Below are positions 11,993-24,386 of a DNA stretch of 64,000 nt, piece by piece. The stretch spans positions 1,736,001 to 1,800,000 of the forward strand of contig JACATO010000648.1 in the NCBI GenBank assembly GCA_018389105.1. Direction: 5' to 3'. Below the pieces are notes generated by a model, which was not told the DNA's origin, did not search any database, and saw nothing but the letters and a program-made list of their open reading frames with translations. Positions within the stretch are counted from its first letter, which is position 1. Each line of letters opens with the position of its first letter. Source of the DNA: Nautilus pompilius (taxonomy: Eukaryota; Mollusca; Cephalopoda; Nautilida; Nautilidae). The translations under genes were made by a program, and so were the position numbers.

Positions 11993-13215
11993 CCAGAAAA
12001 AAAATTGAAAATCAAGTTCTGAACGAGTTTACCAACTATCCGATCAAGATAACGGTGCTTATTTATCTACTAACTCATCCGTTTTAATAATTGTTTTGTT
12101 TCTTTTCTTTCTTGCATAAATAATGAAATGCTACTTTGACTCCACGAAACTAGTGTCAGTAATGCTTGTTTACTTATTATTTGGAACTAAAAAAAAAAGT
12201 AAGACACGGTACAGAATTAATTAAATAAACTAGTAATTTCTTTTGTCTTTTTTAAAATAATTATTTTATCTGACTCTTTTCGCGGCTATGAAAATGTACA
12301 ACCCTGACGTGAATACCATCAACTATACATAACATCCACCCTCTCTCCCTTAATTACACAACACTTTAAGTTGCCAGCCTCAAGAGAAAAATGAACTAAA
12401 GCTAACTACTAAAATTATACAAATACTGATTTAAACATTGAATGTGCATCCAGTAATAACAAACACCTATCCTGACCTCACACCAACATACTAGAAACTG
12501 CCTCACCATATATTATGGAGCCCGGCACTCACTACACACTAGCATCACAATTCTTCAGGGAAGACAACGAACTTCACAGGCTGTTTTCAAGCGAAAGTTA
12601 GCCTTGATAACTTATCACCTGCAACTTTTATCTCCAGGTGTGTTCCCATTGAGGTATTCTACTAACGGTAACACAGAGTTTGCCCAGGTACTTTCTTCTC
12701 AACTGAGCACAATAAAATATAGAAATACCATGGAACAATGTATCAGATTATCTCTAGGTTAAGGTCAGTGATCTGGAGATGCAACTGATATGCATAGTTA
12801 GTAGGGTGTCAATGTTTACAATTATTCAGAATGAAATAAAATAAGAAAAATCCAGAAGAACAAAACACTACCATAGGATGCTGGAACATGGTTAAAAAGC
12901 ATTGCAACCCATGTTACTGCAGGTGAGAGTTTCTGTAATAGATGTGAATATTTTAGATAGCTATCACAAGATTTACTTATGGCTTCCATCAGGACTAGAC
13001 TGGTCAAGTATAGACTCGGTCAGGGTGGAGACGCTGAGATTTGACATTTTAGGGAGCGGCAGGGTGTATGGTGGAAGCTCACTGTTCTTCACTAACTTGC
13101 TTACCCAGCTGGGGAGATCCCACCCAGCTGTGCTATACAACTTCAGCCACACATAGCCTTGGCCACCCTACCCATTCTTGCTCTTTCAAGGACATGCATA
13201 CTATTAAATGTGTGC
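11993..13215. other. AT-rich non-coding DNA
   Basis: No gene. The short open frames at 12822-13007 (minus) and 12902-13156 (plus) overlap each other and show nothing recognisable. The stretch from 13055 to 13200 is GC-richer and may be an old repeat leading into the CA/CG tract. Confidence 0.45.
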
Positions 13216-13270
13216 ACGCACACACACACACACACACACGCGCGCGCGCGCACACACACACACGCACACA
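13216..13270. repeat. (CA)n-(CG)n-(CA)n alternating tract
   Basis: CA repeats flank a core of CGCGCGCGCG. Long alternating purine-pyrimidine tracts of this kind can adopt Z-DNA. Confidence 0.95.
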
Positions 13271-14959
13271 GAAGCAATGTAAACTCGACAATCACAAAGG
13301 TTAAATGAAAAAAAAACTGGTTAAACAAAGAAGCACTGAGTACAAATCTGGATAAAACAACTTTAATTATGGTGCCTAATTAATTAAACAGATTTCTGAA
13401 TTTTATATAAGAATATAAAATAGCTCTGTGAACTTAACTTGAGCCACAACTGCAGTACTCAGATTACAAGGCGGACTTATCTGGAGCACCTTGATATCAA
13501 AAGTAAGAACTTCTGTGTAAATGGTTTCAGCATATGCATCACAACTTAAGATCATGTTTCTCAGCGCAACTCCACAACTGAGTAATGGTAACACCAAAAC
13601 AGGGCTGATCTGTCTGTCTGTACTAATAGAAGATGATACCCAAAATGATTAATGTAGACTTCAAGAATGTAGTAAACCCCTAGACAAAATCATTTCATTC
13701 CAAAGTAGCATTAAAAACTCATACATTCGGTGTTTGGGTTTTGACTTAGATTTAGCATTGAGAAAAAAAACAACAAACTTTTACTGCAAACATTCAAATG
13801 AGGTCCAACAAAATGGTATCCGGTGAAGCTTTATTTGAACATTCCTGGTAACACAACAATAAACGTATGTTATTGAAACTTACTGCTAAATCTCTCCATC
13901 TCAAACAACTTTAATGAAGAAAGAACTCACTGGAAAGAACAAATATTAATTGCGAATAGCAGAACTAAAATGGTTTTAACTCAATGATACCAAGCTAACT
14001 TCCCATTCTTCATAAGTACAAATAAATGGATGCTTTAATTTTCAAAATATTTTTTAATGTTTTTCAGTTGTTTTGTTTGAACACATTAAGAAAAACATTT
14101 AAAAAAAAAAAAAAGATGTGTTCCATAGACCCAGGGTTGATTTTAACATGCAGCAGACCCCCACTTATGCAGTTCTAAATCCATTGAGTAGTTAGCAGGG
14201 CTGTTCCAAATTTTTGCGCATTTGAATGCCCTTGGATATTTACGGTTATACTTTTAGCTAATGATACTAATTTTATAGACTCTAGTGAGGCATCCTGTGT
14301 TGTGTACCTTGTCAAAGGATACAAAGGAACTTAAAATCTTTAAAATGTTAAAAAATAGCCATTACAAATGCTTCTCAGAGAATCTCAAACACTGGGCCAT
14401 GGCACCTGCCTCAAAGATTTGTGCAGTTCTAAAATTTCCTTAAAATAAACCCTGCATATACCTACATTTGTCACTGGTTAATCATCTGAAAAACTGTTTT
14501 TAAAATTAACTACTAAAATTTTGAAAACATGTTAATGCAGAAATAAACAGTATTTTATTATTCCTGTTTTGCTAAGTAATAAATACACGGGAAAGGAAAA
14601 TAATGCATGACAAATGTTAAAGTATTTTCTTATTTCTCCCAATCATCAGTGATAAGTGAGAGACACACACACACAGATGTCTCACTAAGGCCCACGTTTA
14701 ACATACTAGAACGTTCTTGCTGTATGCAGACTAGGCTCACAAACTTAGGAGTCAGAGTTAATTTGAGAATCAAACAACAGTTAGAAAGAGTGCACAAAAC
14801 GAATGTTTATAACCAGTATCACAATTGTTCAAACCTTGCATGTTAGTTCAATCAGAAATCAGAAACTCGCTGAAAAAAACAACTGGATTTATCTACTGAG
14901 AAATATCTAAACATATTAAAAAATAAACTTAAATAAAACAATACATATATATATATATA
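13271..14959. other. AT-rich non-coding DNA
   Basis: Nothing identifiable. It ends in a (TA)n run at about 14944-14959 that forms the insertion site of the Tc1 element. Confidence 0.5.
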
Positions 14960-15083
14960 CAGGTGCATCTCAAAAAATTAGAATATCGTGGAAGAGTTCA
15001 ATATTTTTTGTCAGTTATTTCAGAAGGTGAAAATTGTATATATTCCAGACTCATTACCTGTAAACTAAAATGTTTCAAGCCCT
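14960..15083 (+). repeat. left terminal inverted repeat of the Tc1 element
   Basis: The first 49 bases match the right end exactly. After a one-base T-run length difference the match continues with scattered substitutions into TTTCAAGCC. Confidence 0.9.
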
Positions 15084-15236
15084 TTTTTAATTTTAATTTT
15101 GATAATTACGGCCAACAGCTAAAAAAAAGAAAAAATGTATCTTAAAATATTCCATTTCGAGTTTGAGTAAATCACCATTTATGCAGTATGAGAGATTCAT
15201 GGTATTTAGTCTGGTTCAGTACACACAACCACAATC

Positions 15237-16226
15237 ATGGGGAAGACTGCTGACTTGACAGTTGTCCAGAAGACACTCATTGACACCCTCCACGAGGAGG
15301 GTAAGCCACAGAAGGTCATTGCTGAAAGGGCTGGCTGTTCGCAGAGTACTATATCAAAGAATATTGATGGAAAGTTGACTGGAAGGGAAAAGTGTGGTAG
15401 GAAAAGGTGCACAAGCAAGAGGGATGACCACAGCCTTGAGAGGATTGTCAAGCAAAGCTGATTCAAGAACTTGGGAGGAGCTTCACAAGGAGTGGACAAG
15501 TGTCGCATTCCTAGTGTCAAGCCACACCTGAACCAGAGACAACGTCAGAAGCGTCTTACCTGGGCTAAGGAGAAAAAGAACTGGGCTGTTGCTCAGTGGT
15601 CCAAAGTCCTCTTTTCAGATGAAAGTAAATTTTGCATTTCATTTGGAAATCAAGGTCCCACAGTCTGCAGGAAGAATGGAGAGGCACAGAATCCAAGTTG
15701 CTTGAAGTCCAGTGTGAAGTTTCCACAGTCAGTGATGATTTTTGGTGCCATGTCATCTGCTGGTGTTGGTCCACTGTGTTTTATCAAGTCCAAAGTCAAT
15801 GCAGCCATCTACCAGGAGATTTTAGAGCACCTCATGCTTCCATCTGCTGACAAGCTTTATGGAGATGCTGATTTCCTTTTCCAGCAGGACTTGGCACCTG
15901 CCCACAGTGCCAAAACTACTAGTAACTGGTTTGCTGACCATGGTATTACTGTGCTTGATTGGCCAGCCAACTCGCCTGAACCCCATAGAGAATCTATGAA
16001 TCTATGGGGTATTGTCAAGAGGAAGATGAGACACACCAGACCCAACAATACAGATGTGCTGAAGGCTGCTATCAAAGCAATCTGGGCTTCTATAACACCT
16101 CAGCAGTGCCACAGGCTGATCGCCTCTATGCCACGCCACGTTGATGCAGTGATTCGTGCAAAAGGAGCCCTGATTGAGTGCATAAATGAACATAATTTTC
16201 AGAAGTTCGACATTTCTATATTATAA
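15237..16226 (+). pseudogene. Tc1-family DDE transposase, disrupted
   Basis: This gene encoded the enzyme that cuts and pastes the element. The ATG at 15237 gives MGKTADLTVVQKTLID, the usual N-terminus. A helix-turn-helix follows (residues about 22-43, AERAGCSQSTIS), then a basic GRKR linker. A TGA at 15459-15461 ends the frame after 74 residues, where the family normally has a sense codon. Just after it there is a one-base insertion and a loss of about 20 codons, which removes most of the second DNA-binding domain; the original frame then resumes. The catalytic core keeps the first Asp in LFSDESKF (15618-15620) and the second in FQQDLAPAH (15888-15890). Near the third acidic residue about 5 bases are missing and GAATCTAT is duplicated (15990-15997 and 15998-16005), giving SPEPHRESMNLWG instead of the family's SPDLNPIENLWG. 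A Glu still occurs at 15990-15992, 33 instead of 34 residues after the second Asp. Two conserved Trp are also changed. Confidence 0.95.
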
Positions 16227-16328
16227 ATCCTTTTTTTATTGATCTTATGAAATATTCTAATATTTTGAGATAGTTGATTTTTGATTTTCATGAGCTGTAA
16301 GCTGTAATCATCAGAATTAAGACAAAAA

Positions 16329-16452
16329 AGGCTTGAAATATTTCACTTTATGTGTAATGAATCTAGAATATATACAATTTTCACTTTCTGAAATAACTGA
16401 CAAAAAAATATTGAACTCTTCCACGATATTCTAATTTTTTGAGATGCACCTG
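16329..16452 (-). repeat. right terminal inverted repeat of the Tc1 element
   Basis: Reverse complement of the left end, ending in GAGATGCACCTG followed by TATATATA. Confidence 0.9.
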
Positions 16453-18514
16453 TATATATATATATATAATAGTACATGCCAGTTTTGGCAGAGATATTTG
16501 TTTTCTATAGTCCTGCAGTGTCTGATGGTAAAATATGAACATCTTTAATATTTCTAAAGTGAGAATACTTGTATTAAAACCAGCAATGAATGACTGCTTC
16601 TTTTGTTGTCCCCCTACATAGCTGCAGTAGACGGACAGACACTAATCAATCAACCAATCAATGGGAGATCAAGAACCACCTTTCTTGCCAGTTTTTACTG
16701 CTGTACTTTTGTCAGTGTTGATAGCACTGGCATCCATCATTGATACTATGATTAGCTGATGGTAAAAATTTCACTACAGCAACCTGATTTTTTTAAATTT
16801 CTGGTTCAGTATAGTTTGCTGACTTCTCGGATTTGTCAAGTAACAAGATGCCTTGGCAAAGTTTTATCAGTCTGATACTGAAAGCTGTTAAAGAAGCCAA
16901 AAATATAGGAAATAAATCAGCAGATTGGAATGAATGGAGAGGAGAGTTCAAGGGACTAGTTTCAGAAAGGTTAATTGCCATGGGAATGCCTAAGAGACTG
17001 AAGGGACCTTAGCCAATCATTTAGATTTCATAAGAGAAGGCAAGGGAGAAAGTTTTGGATAGGGTTATGCAGAAAGGTTTCAAAATAGAAACATTAAAAG
17101 TTCACAAAAGGAGTGTGGATCAAGGATTTAAAGCTAACTGTAAGTGCTTTCAACAAAAGAAAAAAAAAAAAGAAAACTTTTTCTTTGTTAGTCAATGCAC
17201 AATAAAGAAGCTATTGTCTCTCTTTTGTTTTGATACTGAGAGAGCTCAGAGGAAATCCACATGACTGGCTAGTGAAGAAACTGCATCAAGAAGGTACACC
17301 AAGCTCAAAGGCTTCAACTAATGGCACACCAGCCACTCAGGATAGTTTTATATTATTAACCATAAAAGTAATGCATTTTTAAAATTTTAACAATGCTTCT
17401 TTTCATTCTTTTAAAAATTTAACAAAAAAGACAAGGTGCATGTGTCAATTAAGTAGTGCATGGAAAATGTGGATAATGGAAGATTTCCAAAAAAGAAATC
17501 TCTTCCAAGATGTCTTCAAGATAAGAAACCAATGGTGGATGCAGTCTTATATCTAAAATAGGCAACTATTCACAATTTTCTTTTTTTAAATATCAAAACT
17601 TCTATAACTTTCAGAAATCATTCTAAATTAAACTTTTTTTTTTATTATTTTTAAGAGAGAAATCTGCTTGTACAAGATAAAAATTGATTTTCCTCCAAGA
17701 ATTAAAAGATTCTTGTCCCAGACAGACAATGTTTAGAAAAGAGTAATCGCATGGTTCTCTGTCCCATCAATGCACACTAATTAAAAACACTTGGTAATGA
17801 ACAATGTAAACCAGTATTTACAGAATCTTAATCTTTCATTTACTATAATTAAACATCTTAGATGTGTAAAGATGCTAATTTCCAGAAAATTAATTTTCTA
17901 ATACCATTCATCAGCTGCCCTGCCATATTGAAAGTCAACACCATTGTGGACTGAATTAATTTTGTTGAACAGCTTCTGGGAATTTTGCCCCTTTTACTTT
18001 CTTCTTTTCTTTTTTTTAATCCAAAATTTTTTACTCGTTTACAGATTAATTTTGTCTTCAGTTTCAAAGCCACTTAAATATTTTGTAGTTTCAAAACACT
18101 AAATGTATTTTCAGAGAAAGATATTCCTATATCATTCAAAATTTCCCCCCAAAAAACCTAATTTTATTAAAAGTTAATTCTTAATTATTCTTTATTATCC
18201 TTTAAATTTAAAAACTGTTTTTAATGAGAATAGGAAGGGAAAAAGGATTACTTGGAGGAAAACAGATGGCATGGAGCATGTCATTAACCAAACATGGCTT
18301 GACATGGCCAGCAAATACTAAGTTGCACAAAAGAAGTATTTAAAATATTTTCTGGTAAAGAGTACATTAACACTTACCAGTTTTCTTATTTTCACAGCAC
18401 ACAATATGTAGGTGACAAAAGAAAAAAAAAAAAACATACAAATCAAATCTTTGAATGTTGGTGAGTTTAATCAGGATTAGAATTTGATATTCCTACTAGT
18501 GATTTTAATATATA
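16453..18514. other. AT-rich non-coding DNA
   Basis: It starts with the right part of the (TA)n run that flanks the Tc1 insertion. No gene is supported. Open frames at 16793-16981 (minus), 17055-17264 (plus) and 17858-18073 (minus) have no recognisable features. Confidence 0.5.
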
Positions 18515-19109
18515 CAGTATTGGAAATAATTATGTAAAGACACAGAGGATATGCACAAATAATGAATAATTGCAGCTGAAACAAAAATAATAAATACACA
18601 GAGCATGATACCTTATTTTCATGTTCCCAAGCAGGTTATCAATATATGACTGGAATGTTGTTCTAAATATCCTGTTGCACTTTCCACAATTTATCCAAGG
18701 TGTTTGGTTACTATTTGACTTTCACAGTAGCCATATAACCTCATATACTTTCAATGATGTTCATATCAAAACATTGTGCAGGCCAAGGAATTTTTGTGTG
18801 TGTTCTATCAGCTCTTTACATTATAGATACTTTTCCACCATATTGACTATATGCTTGGGGTCGTTGTCATGTTAGAAGATGAATCTCTGTTCAATGAAAT
18901 ATCTTACTGAAGAAATGCCATGATAGATGCTGTTAGCAGTGATATATCTTTGACTTTACATAGGTGTGGTATTTTTTGATTATCACAGGGTACTACATCA
19001 ATACAAGACTATGGAGAATTCCATTTTAACACAGCAGATGCAATTCTATCACATGATATTTGCTTTTTATACCCAATTTTTCCCATTTCCATAATTATTT
19101 CCAATACTA
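18515..19109 (-). mobile_element. internally deleted Tc1-like element, family B
   Basis: The ends read CAGTATTGGAAATAATTATG on the left and, in reverse complement, TAGTATTGGAAATAATTATGG on the right. That is a terminal inverted repeat of about 20 bases with one difference, flanked by TA. The interior is homologous to the copy at 42.6-43.9 kb, for example around 18650-18840. Read on the minus strand it shows MNIIESI, then GYMATVKVK, corresponding to the NPIENLWGYLKRKV block of Tc1 transposases. At 595 bp it is less than half the usual length, so most of the gene has been lost. What remains is interrupted by stop codons. Confidence 0.8.
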
Positions 19110-22100
19110 TATAAATATTTGTTAATGTTAACAATTAGAGTTGATCTTTCACATTCACTACTGCACAAAAATATAATAAATTAATGTAGTTTTCTCAAAT
19201 TTGCCTATAGCAGTTTAATTATGATGAACAGCATATACTTAACAAATTTAAGAAGTCCTATTATTATTATTATTATGAATAAAAATTGCATTTGATCCTT
19301 AAAGATGTCATTTTTTTAAAGGTTTATCATGTCTTAACATAATTCCAGCATATCCATATCCAACTAACCGGCATCTGCTTGAAAGAATGGTTTCTATCTT
19401 TTATCTGCAGAATTAGAACCATAAAATGTCATATCCTTTGAGAAAAATTATTCATATCAATCAGCACATCCAGTTAATACAATTTATTTTAATTTGTTCA
19501 AGTTGACAAAGTTTTCAGTCTTAGCCAACCAAATATCTGTAGCATGTCTTTGTGAAGCCTGAATTAAATGTGGCTGCCACGTTCATGGCCACAAATCATG
19601 GTTTCAGTTTCACATACTGCTAGAACACAAGCTAGTGCAAAATACTTCCAACCAAGTCTACAATTGAGTTACTACTGACCACAGAACAATGATAAACAAC
19701 TGTTCGTATCATTTCAGTGCAAGGTTTAGACAATCAACATGATGGGAACAAAAAGAAACAACAATAACAAGTTTTTAGAAAATACAAGATGGAAAGAAAA
19801 TGTTAATATCTACCTGTATAAGTAAATTTTAAGTTGAGATAATTATGTAAAACCAAAATGGTTCTTTCAGAAATAACCCAAAAACCAAACAACAAATTGA
19901 TATTAAAGCAGAAAACTCCTTAATATGCTAATAAAAAAAAACATATACATATATAAAAATCAATTTCCTTTGCTTTATATTCTGAAAATGTAAATAATTT
20001 TGCTTTCAGTTAAATAGACACAACTATGTTTGGTGAAAAAAATAGCTAAAAAATTTAAAATCAATAACATCTGCTTTGCACTTAAAGAAAGTCTTCCATT
20101 TTGATAATTATAAAGTAAAGGCTAAGTGATACAGATAGTAGAGTGTAGCTGGAGGTAAGCAGAGAATCATAAAACAATGACAACAAAATCTGCTTACGGC
20201 CTCACTGTTAAAAAAGGTAAACAGAAAGGAATGAATCGGTAGAAAGATGCCATAGCTATGGATCAATAATTATTAAGTTCACTCTTTTGTAGTCAGACCC
20301 TGCCCCACCATTTTCTCTTTCTCTCTGCTTCATTTTGGAAATGTGTGGTAGATAAAAGAATTCTGATGTCTATGGAAAGTAATTGATTGATCCATTTTCA
20401 CCTGTGCATTAAGAAATAGGTTTACTGTATATTTTTTGGTAAAATTTGCAGGCTCTGTTGATGTCATTTCCTCACCACCAAGCTCTGTGCTGGAAAGATG
20501 TCTAAAGGCCTTCTATTTTATGCATTGCATTATTCCCTAATTGAAAGTTAACAGAGAGCAGGTCTAACTTAAAATGTTTAAAAAAAAGTAAATATGATAA
20601 TTTGTTTGTCTTTATGGTTATTTTTCTTGCATCATTGACAAAGATGACCTTTTAATCTGAAATCTCTAAGAATGGTGATGATACAATAAGTTCTGCATAG
20701 TAAAACCTTACTGGTGGTCACCTGTAGATGTGCATACCTTGCAGCAGCTGCTAGACAGCACAAGCAAAACAAGCTGTAGTCTAAATACAAGGTAAAAGAG
20801 TAACCTTCTGGAAGGTGAGAATGTACAGTAGCTAATACTTCTTAGCCCAGTATCTGATCTTCCCATGCTTAAATAGAGCTAGTGTAAATTACTGGAATTA
20901 GGGTAAAATCTACCTCAGAAATATCTGACTGAAGAATGGCTTTTTAAAATATTCAAAATTGCATTCCTGTGAACGTGGCTGGAAATGGACCAAGTATGAT
21001 AAGCCAATATTGTCTACTTACTATTAGAAATCCTAAGTGTTTTAATCAGACTGCCTCATAATCCCTTACATGCTATTTTGGTGTGTCCAAATCCAACTTT
21101 ATGCTTCATTACACAGACATAAAACTGACAAGGATAGAGCAGATGCAATGAAACCATACCCATAAAATCCAAGTCCTGAATGCAAAGTAGATCGATTAGA
21201 CATTAAAGTAACACCAAAGCTGATTTACTGCTTAATACTGTACTTGAAACACTCAAAGGGAGGTAAGTCAAGAATAAACCTAGGAACTTCAAATTCTCAA
21301 ATGTTGGTATTATAAATTTCTTTTTTATTAATCAGACATTTAAATAATTACAAATAGTTATTATTATTATTATTGGTCAAAATTTAATTTGTCAGTCCAG
21401 AATCACTTAAATTTAAATGAAACGACAATAAATAAATTCAGCATTTCAAGACAAGAGCGTGCTTGTTTGTCTTCTATGTTAAAGAAAATCCAAGCGAGAA
21501 GTATACCCACTACAGGGACAGGAAAGCAGTTATTCACAAGAAAGATACAGATTTGTTTGTCCTAATCAGATTCCTAAATGATTATTGAGTTTGCCTATCA
21601 AACTTTACTTGAGAAATTAATTTATTGGCTCACACGTAGGTAGGTGGACTTACTGTACATTAACATTTTCTGCCTAGCAACTGACAAAGCAAGAAATATA
21701 ACCTTTAACGGAGCTACAACCGCAGATACAGACTATTAAAACAAAAACCAATCAAGTTTAATTATGAAAATGTTTGGTCGTTTCCTCATTTTGTGGGTGT
21801 AATTTTGCTGTGTGTAAAAAAAAACCGTTTTCACTGACAGGAAACAAACTGACAATACTCCCCTCCTACCCTAGACCATGACTGACTTAATGGGTCATTG
21901 CTAGTGCTCCAGAGCGCAAACTTTTACCTGCGTCAAACAACAATGTTTATTTCAAGTTTATGTTCACATAACGGAGCTAACCAACCGGTTAAGCAAACCA
22001 ACATTCAAACTATTTCCAACAAGCAAAAAATGGAAGGATATGCTAAATCAGTACAATGGGACATATTTTCTTCAACTAATAGCAAGGACTAATTTATCAA

Positions 22101-23468
22101 ACTCAACTCTTATTAAAAAGAAGTTTTCTGGGTTTTTTTGTGAAAAGAAATATCATCTTAGTTTCTTCTGGCAATTCAAATGATGGTTTACAAATATTCC
22201 TTTGAGAGTAGGGTTTTGTGTTTGAAAAATAAAATATATTCCTGTTAATGTTGATCATTTATTATTGTTATTATGTTTAATTTTTCAACAACAAATATTG
22301 GGAGGCTGAGATGCAAATGAATAGGTAATAGTTAGTATTAGTACATTTTTCCTTATCATGATTATATCATAAATAAAAGTACATGCACAGCCAAAAACTT
22401 TTATAGGTTTTATCAAACTATATTTTAGTTATTGTAATGATCTTGATACATTGACGCACTGTCCAGGTTCCCCTGGAGACAATTTGATGCCTCGAAGTCT
22501 AGCTGTAAATTCAAAATGGGGTTCCCTGAATTTTTTACTCTGGCTTTTGCTTGTCAATGCCATCAATAAAACTGTGCAACTGAGGGTTCTTTAAGTCTTT
22601 AAATAAAAGCTTTGAGAATGTCTGTCCATTCACACTGTACTGCCTGAAGCAGTTGATTCAGTGTTTGTGCTTGTGGCTGGCACTGATACACCTTTCTGCC
22701 AGACTTATCGTGAAGATGCTCATTGAGAGACTAAGATTGCAATACCCTGTAGCCTGGTCAATAGAAAACACTAGTGCTACAGTAGTTCACAAAATCCAAA
22801 GAAATACAACTTGGTGTGTGTGTGTGTGTGTGTGTGTGTGCATGCACACACTCACCTGTGGAATATACTTTTATTTTTTTTAGAAACATCTTCATGAATC
22901 TGATGCACAAAAAACAACAACAAAAGATCATTTTTGTAACTAACCTTTAAGGCTACTAACAATGTGTACACAAGTGACATAAGCAATGATAATTCAAAGT
23001 ACAATATGATGGTACCTTCATGAAATGTTTAAGTTTTAAACAGTTAGCAGTATAACATTCAATCTAATGATGGTGAATTGTAATACTGACCGTCAGCATG
23101 TCAGGATTCATCACCAAATGGTCTTCCAGCATCCCCTGAGTCAAATTATGACACCATTGGAATTGGGGTCACCAGTGGGCAGTAACAAGGGTAAGTGAAG
23201 TGGGCAATGTGATCATAAACTTAAATGAATCCTGATAGTCTAAGCAGATGCATCTTAGAACACTAGGCACAGCTGTGGACATAGAGGTTGCTGTGGTAAT
23301 CTGATCTTGAAGATATAGCAATCCTCTGCAAGGATGATAACCTATGGTCTTAGAGTCATCTGTTAACCCCTTATCGCTGAATCTAGCCCCATAAGCACAT
23401 TACTCCAGCATAGAATGAAGCTTCTCTTCTTCAAGCTAATGAATATGACTCACCTGTCTCAACAAAGC
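19110..23468. other. AT-rich non-coding DNA
   Basis: No gene. (ATT)n runs lie near 19260 and 21360, and a (GT)n run at 22814-22840. Parts of 20280-20570 and 21640-21900 are more complex in composition but have no long open frame. They could contain conserved non-coding DNA, which cannot be judged without alignment. Confidence 0.5.
22814..22840. repeat. (GT)n microsatellite
   Basis: About 13 GT units followed by CATGCACACA. Confidence 0.95.
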
Positions 23469-23738
23469 CTATAACATAGCACCGACAGTCTTTATAACAA
23501 CAGAATTATTTGCTGCTTTACAATAAGCAATCAGCCTGGTTGTGGGGGGAGGAAAGGGGTAGAAGCCCACCAACATCCCTTCTTCATTCACTGCAATAAT
23601 TTCAACAATGTTCCTTCCTTTTTTTGTGGAAGGGGATAACACCTGAAGAATCTGGCATACTTCGTCAGGAACCATGAAGTCATTTTGAGGCATTTGCTTT
23701 AAAAAATAATTCAATTTATAGTGGCAGAGAGAAGCCAC
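23469..23738 (-). other. unidentified 89-codon open frame
   Basis: On the minus strand a Met-initiated frame of 89 codons reads with a balanced amino-acid composition (PDEVCQILQVLSPSTKKGRN, then IVEIIAVNEEGMLVGFYPF). That is less AT-driven than most chance frames here. No domain, signal peptide or membrane segment is recognisable. The next 380 bases to the left (23080-23468) are also GC-richer and may belong to the same decayed unit. A transposon fragment or a pseudogene is as likely as a gene. Confidence 0.3.
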
Positions 23739-24179
23739 AAACCATTGAAAGATCTATGTATATTTATTTATTCTACTGACTTTGTCATTTAAATTATCTA
23801 ATTAATTATAAAAGTGAAAAAACAAACAGAGGTTGTAATGTACCAGGAACATTGTTCAAATGAAAACAGGGCTGGGTACCCTTATGGCAATGCAATTTAG
23901 CTGGGTTTCACTTGGAGGTCTCTAGTATGTAGGCAATGTTCTTTGTTTTTATCTATTGTATAATATATAATGTTTTATTTATAAATTAGCAAGGAGCAAT
24001 TAAGAATACCACCACTACTAGTAATAAAATAATAATAAATCTAAAGATCCACAAACTATGAAGAAGAAATGAAGCTATAAAACAGGTTCATGAATAATGA
24101 ATAGCACTGAAACGGTGGTGAGTTAAGATGGATTTATAGGAAATTTCTTTTTTTTTCCTTTTAAGCAAAACAACACTAA
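23739..24179. other. non-coding DNA
   Basis: Nothing identifiable. Confidence 0.5.
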
Positions 24180-24386
24180 CTATTCTCTCAAATCTTTTGT
24201 CACCAAAAGTTTTCTATAGGTAAATCTTAAAGGTATAATGGTGTCCACTGATGGTAGATTCACCAACACAGCACAAATCACTGCTGGAAGATCATTAAGC
24301 GTCCTATCATGGCAGTTGTAGACACATCCTAGAGGACATCCCTCCAAGTGTGTTCTGTTGTGTCCATAAAGAACAAGCCAGGCCAA
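24180..24386 (-). other. unidentified 68-codon open frame
   Basis: The minus-strand frame contains CPLGCVYNCHDRTLNDLPAV followed by VLVNLPSVDTIIPLRFTYRK. Four spaced Cys/His residues and a balanced composition make it look like former coding sequence. I do not recognise the family. It lies 440 bp from the open frame at 23469-23738 on the same strand, so both could be remnants of one old gene or mobile element. Confidence 0.3.

Larger units (their letters stand above)
14960..16452 (+). mobile_element. Tc1-family transposon, structurally full length
   Basis: The 1493-bp element begins CAGGTGCATCTCAAAAAATT and ends with the reverse complement. The inverted repeats extend about 120 bp (14960 to about 15083 and about 16329 to 16452) with few differences. 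The element sits inside a (TA)n run on both sides, consistent with TA target-site use. A transposase gene fills the middle on the plus strand. Ends and coding region match, from memory, a Tc1 family widespread in teleost fishes and reported to move between hosts. The transposase carries a nonsense codon and small indels, so this copy is not autonomous. Confidence 0.95.
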
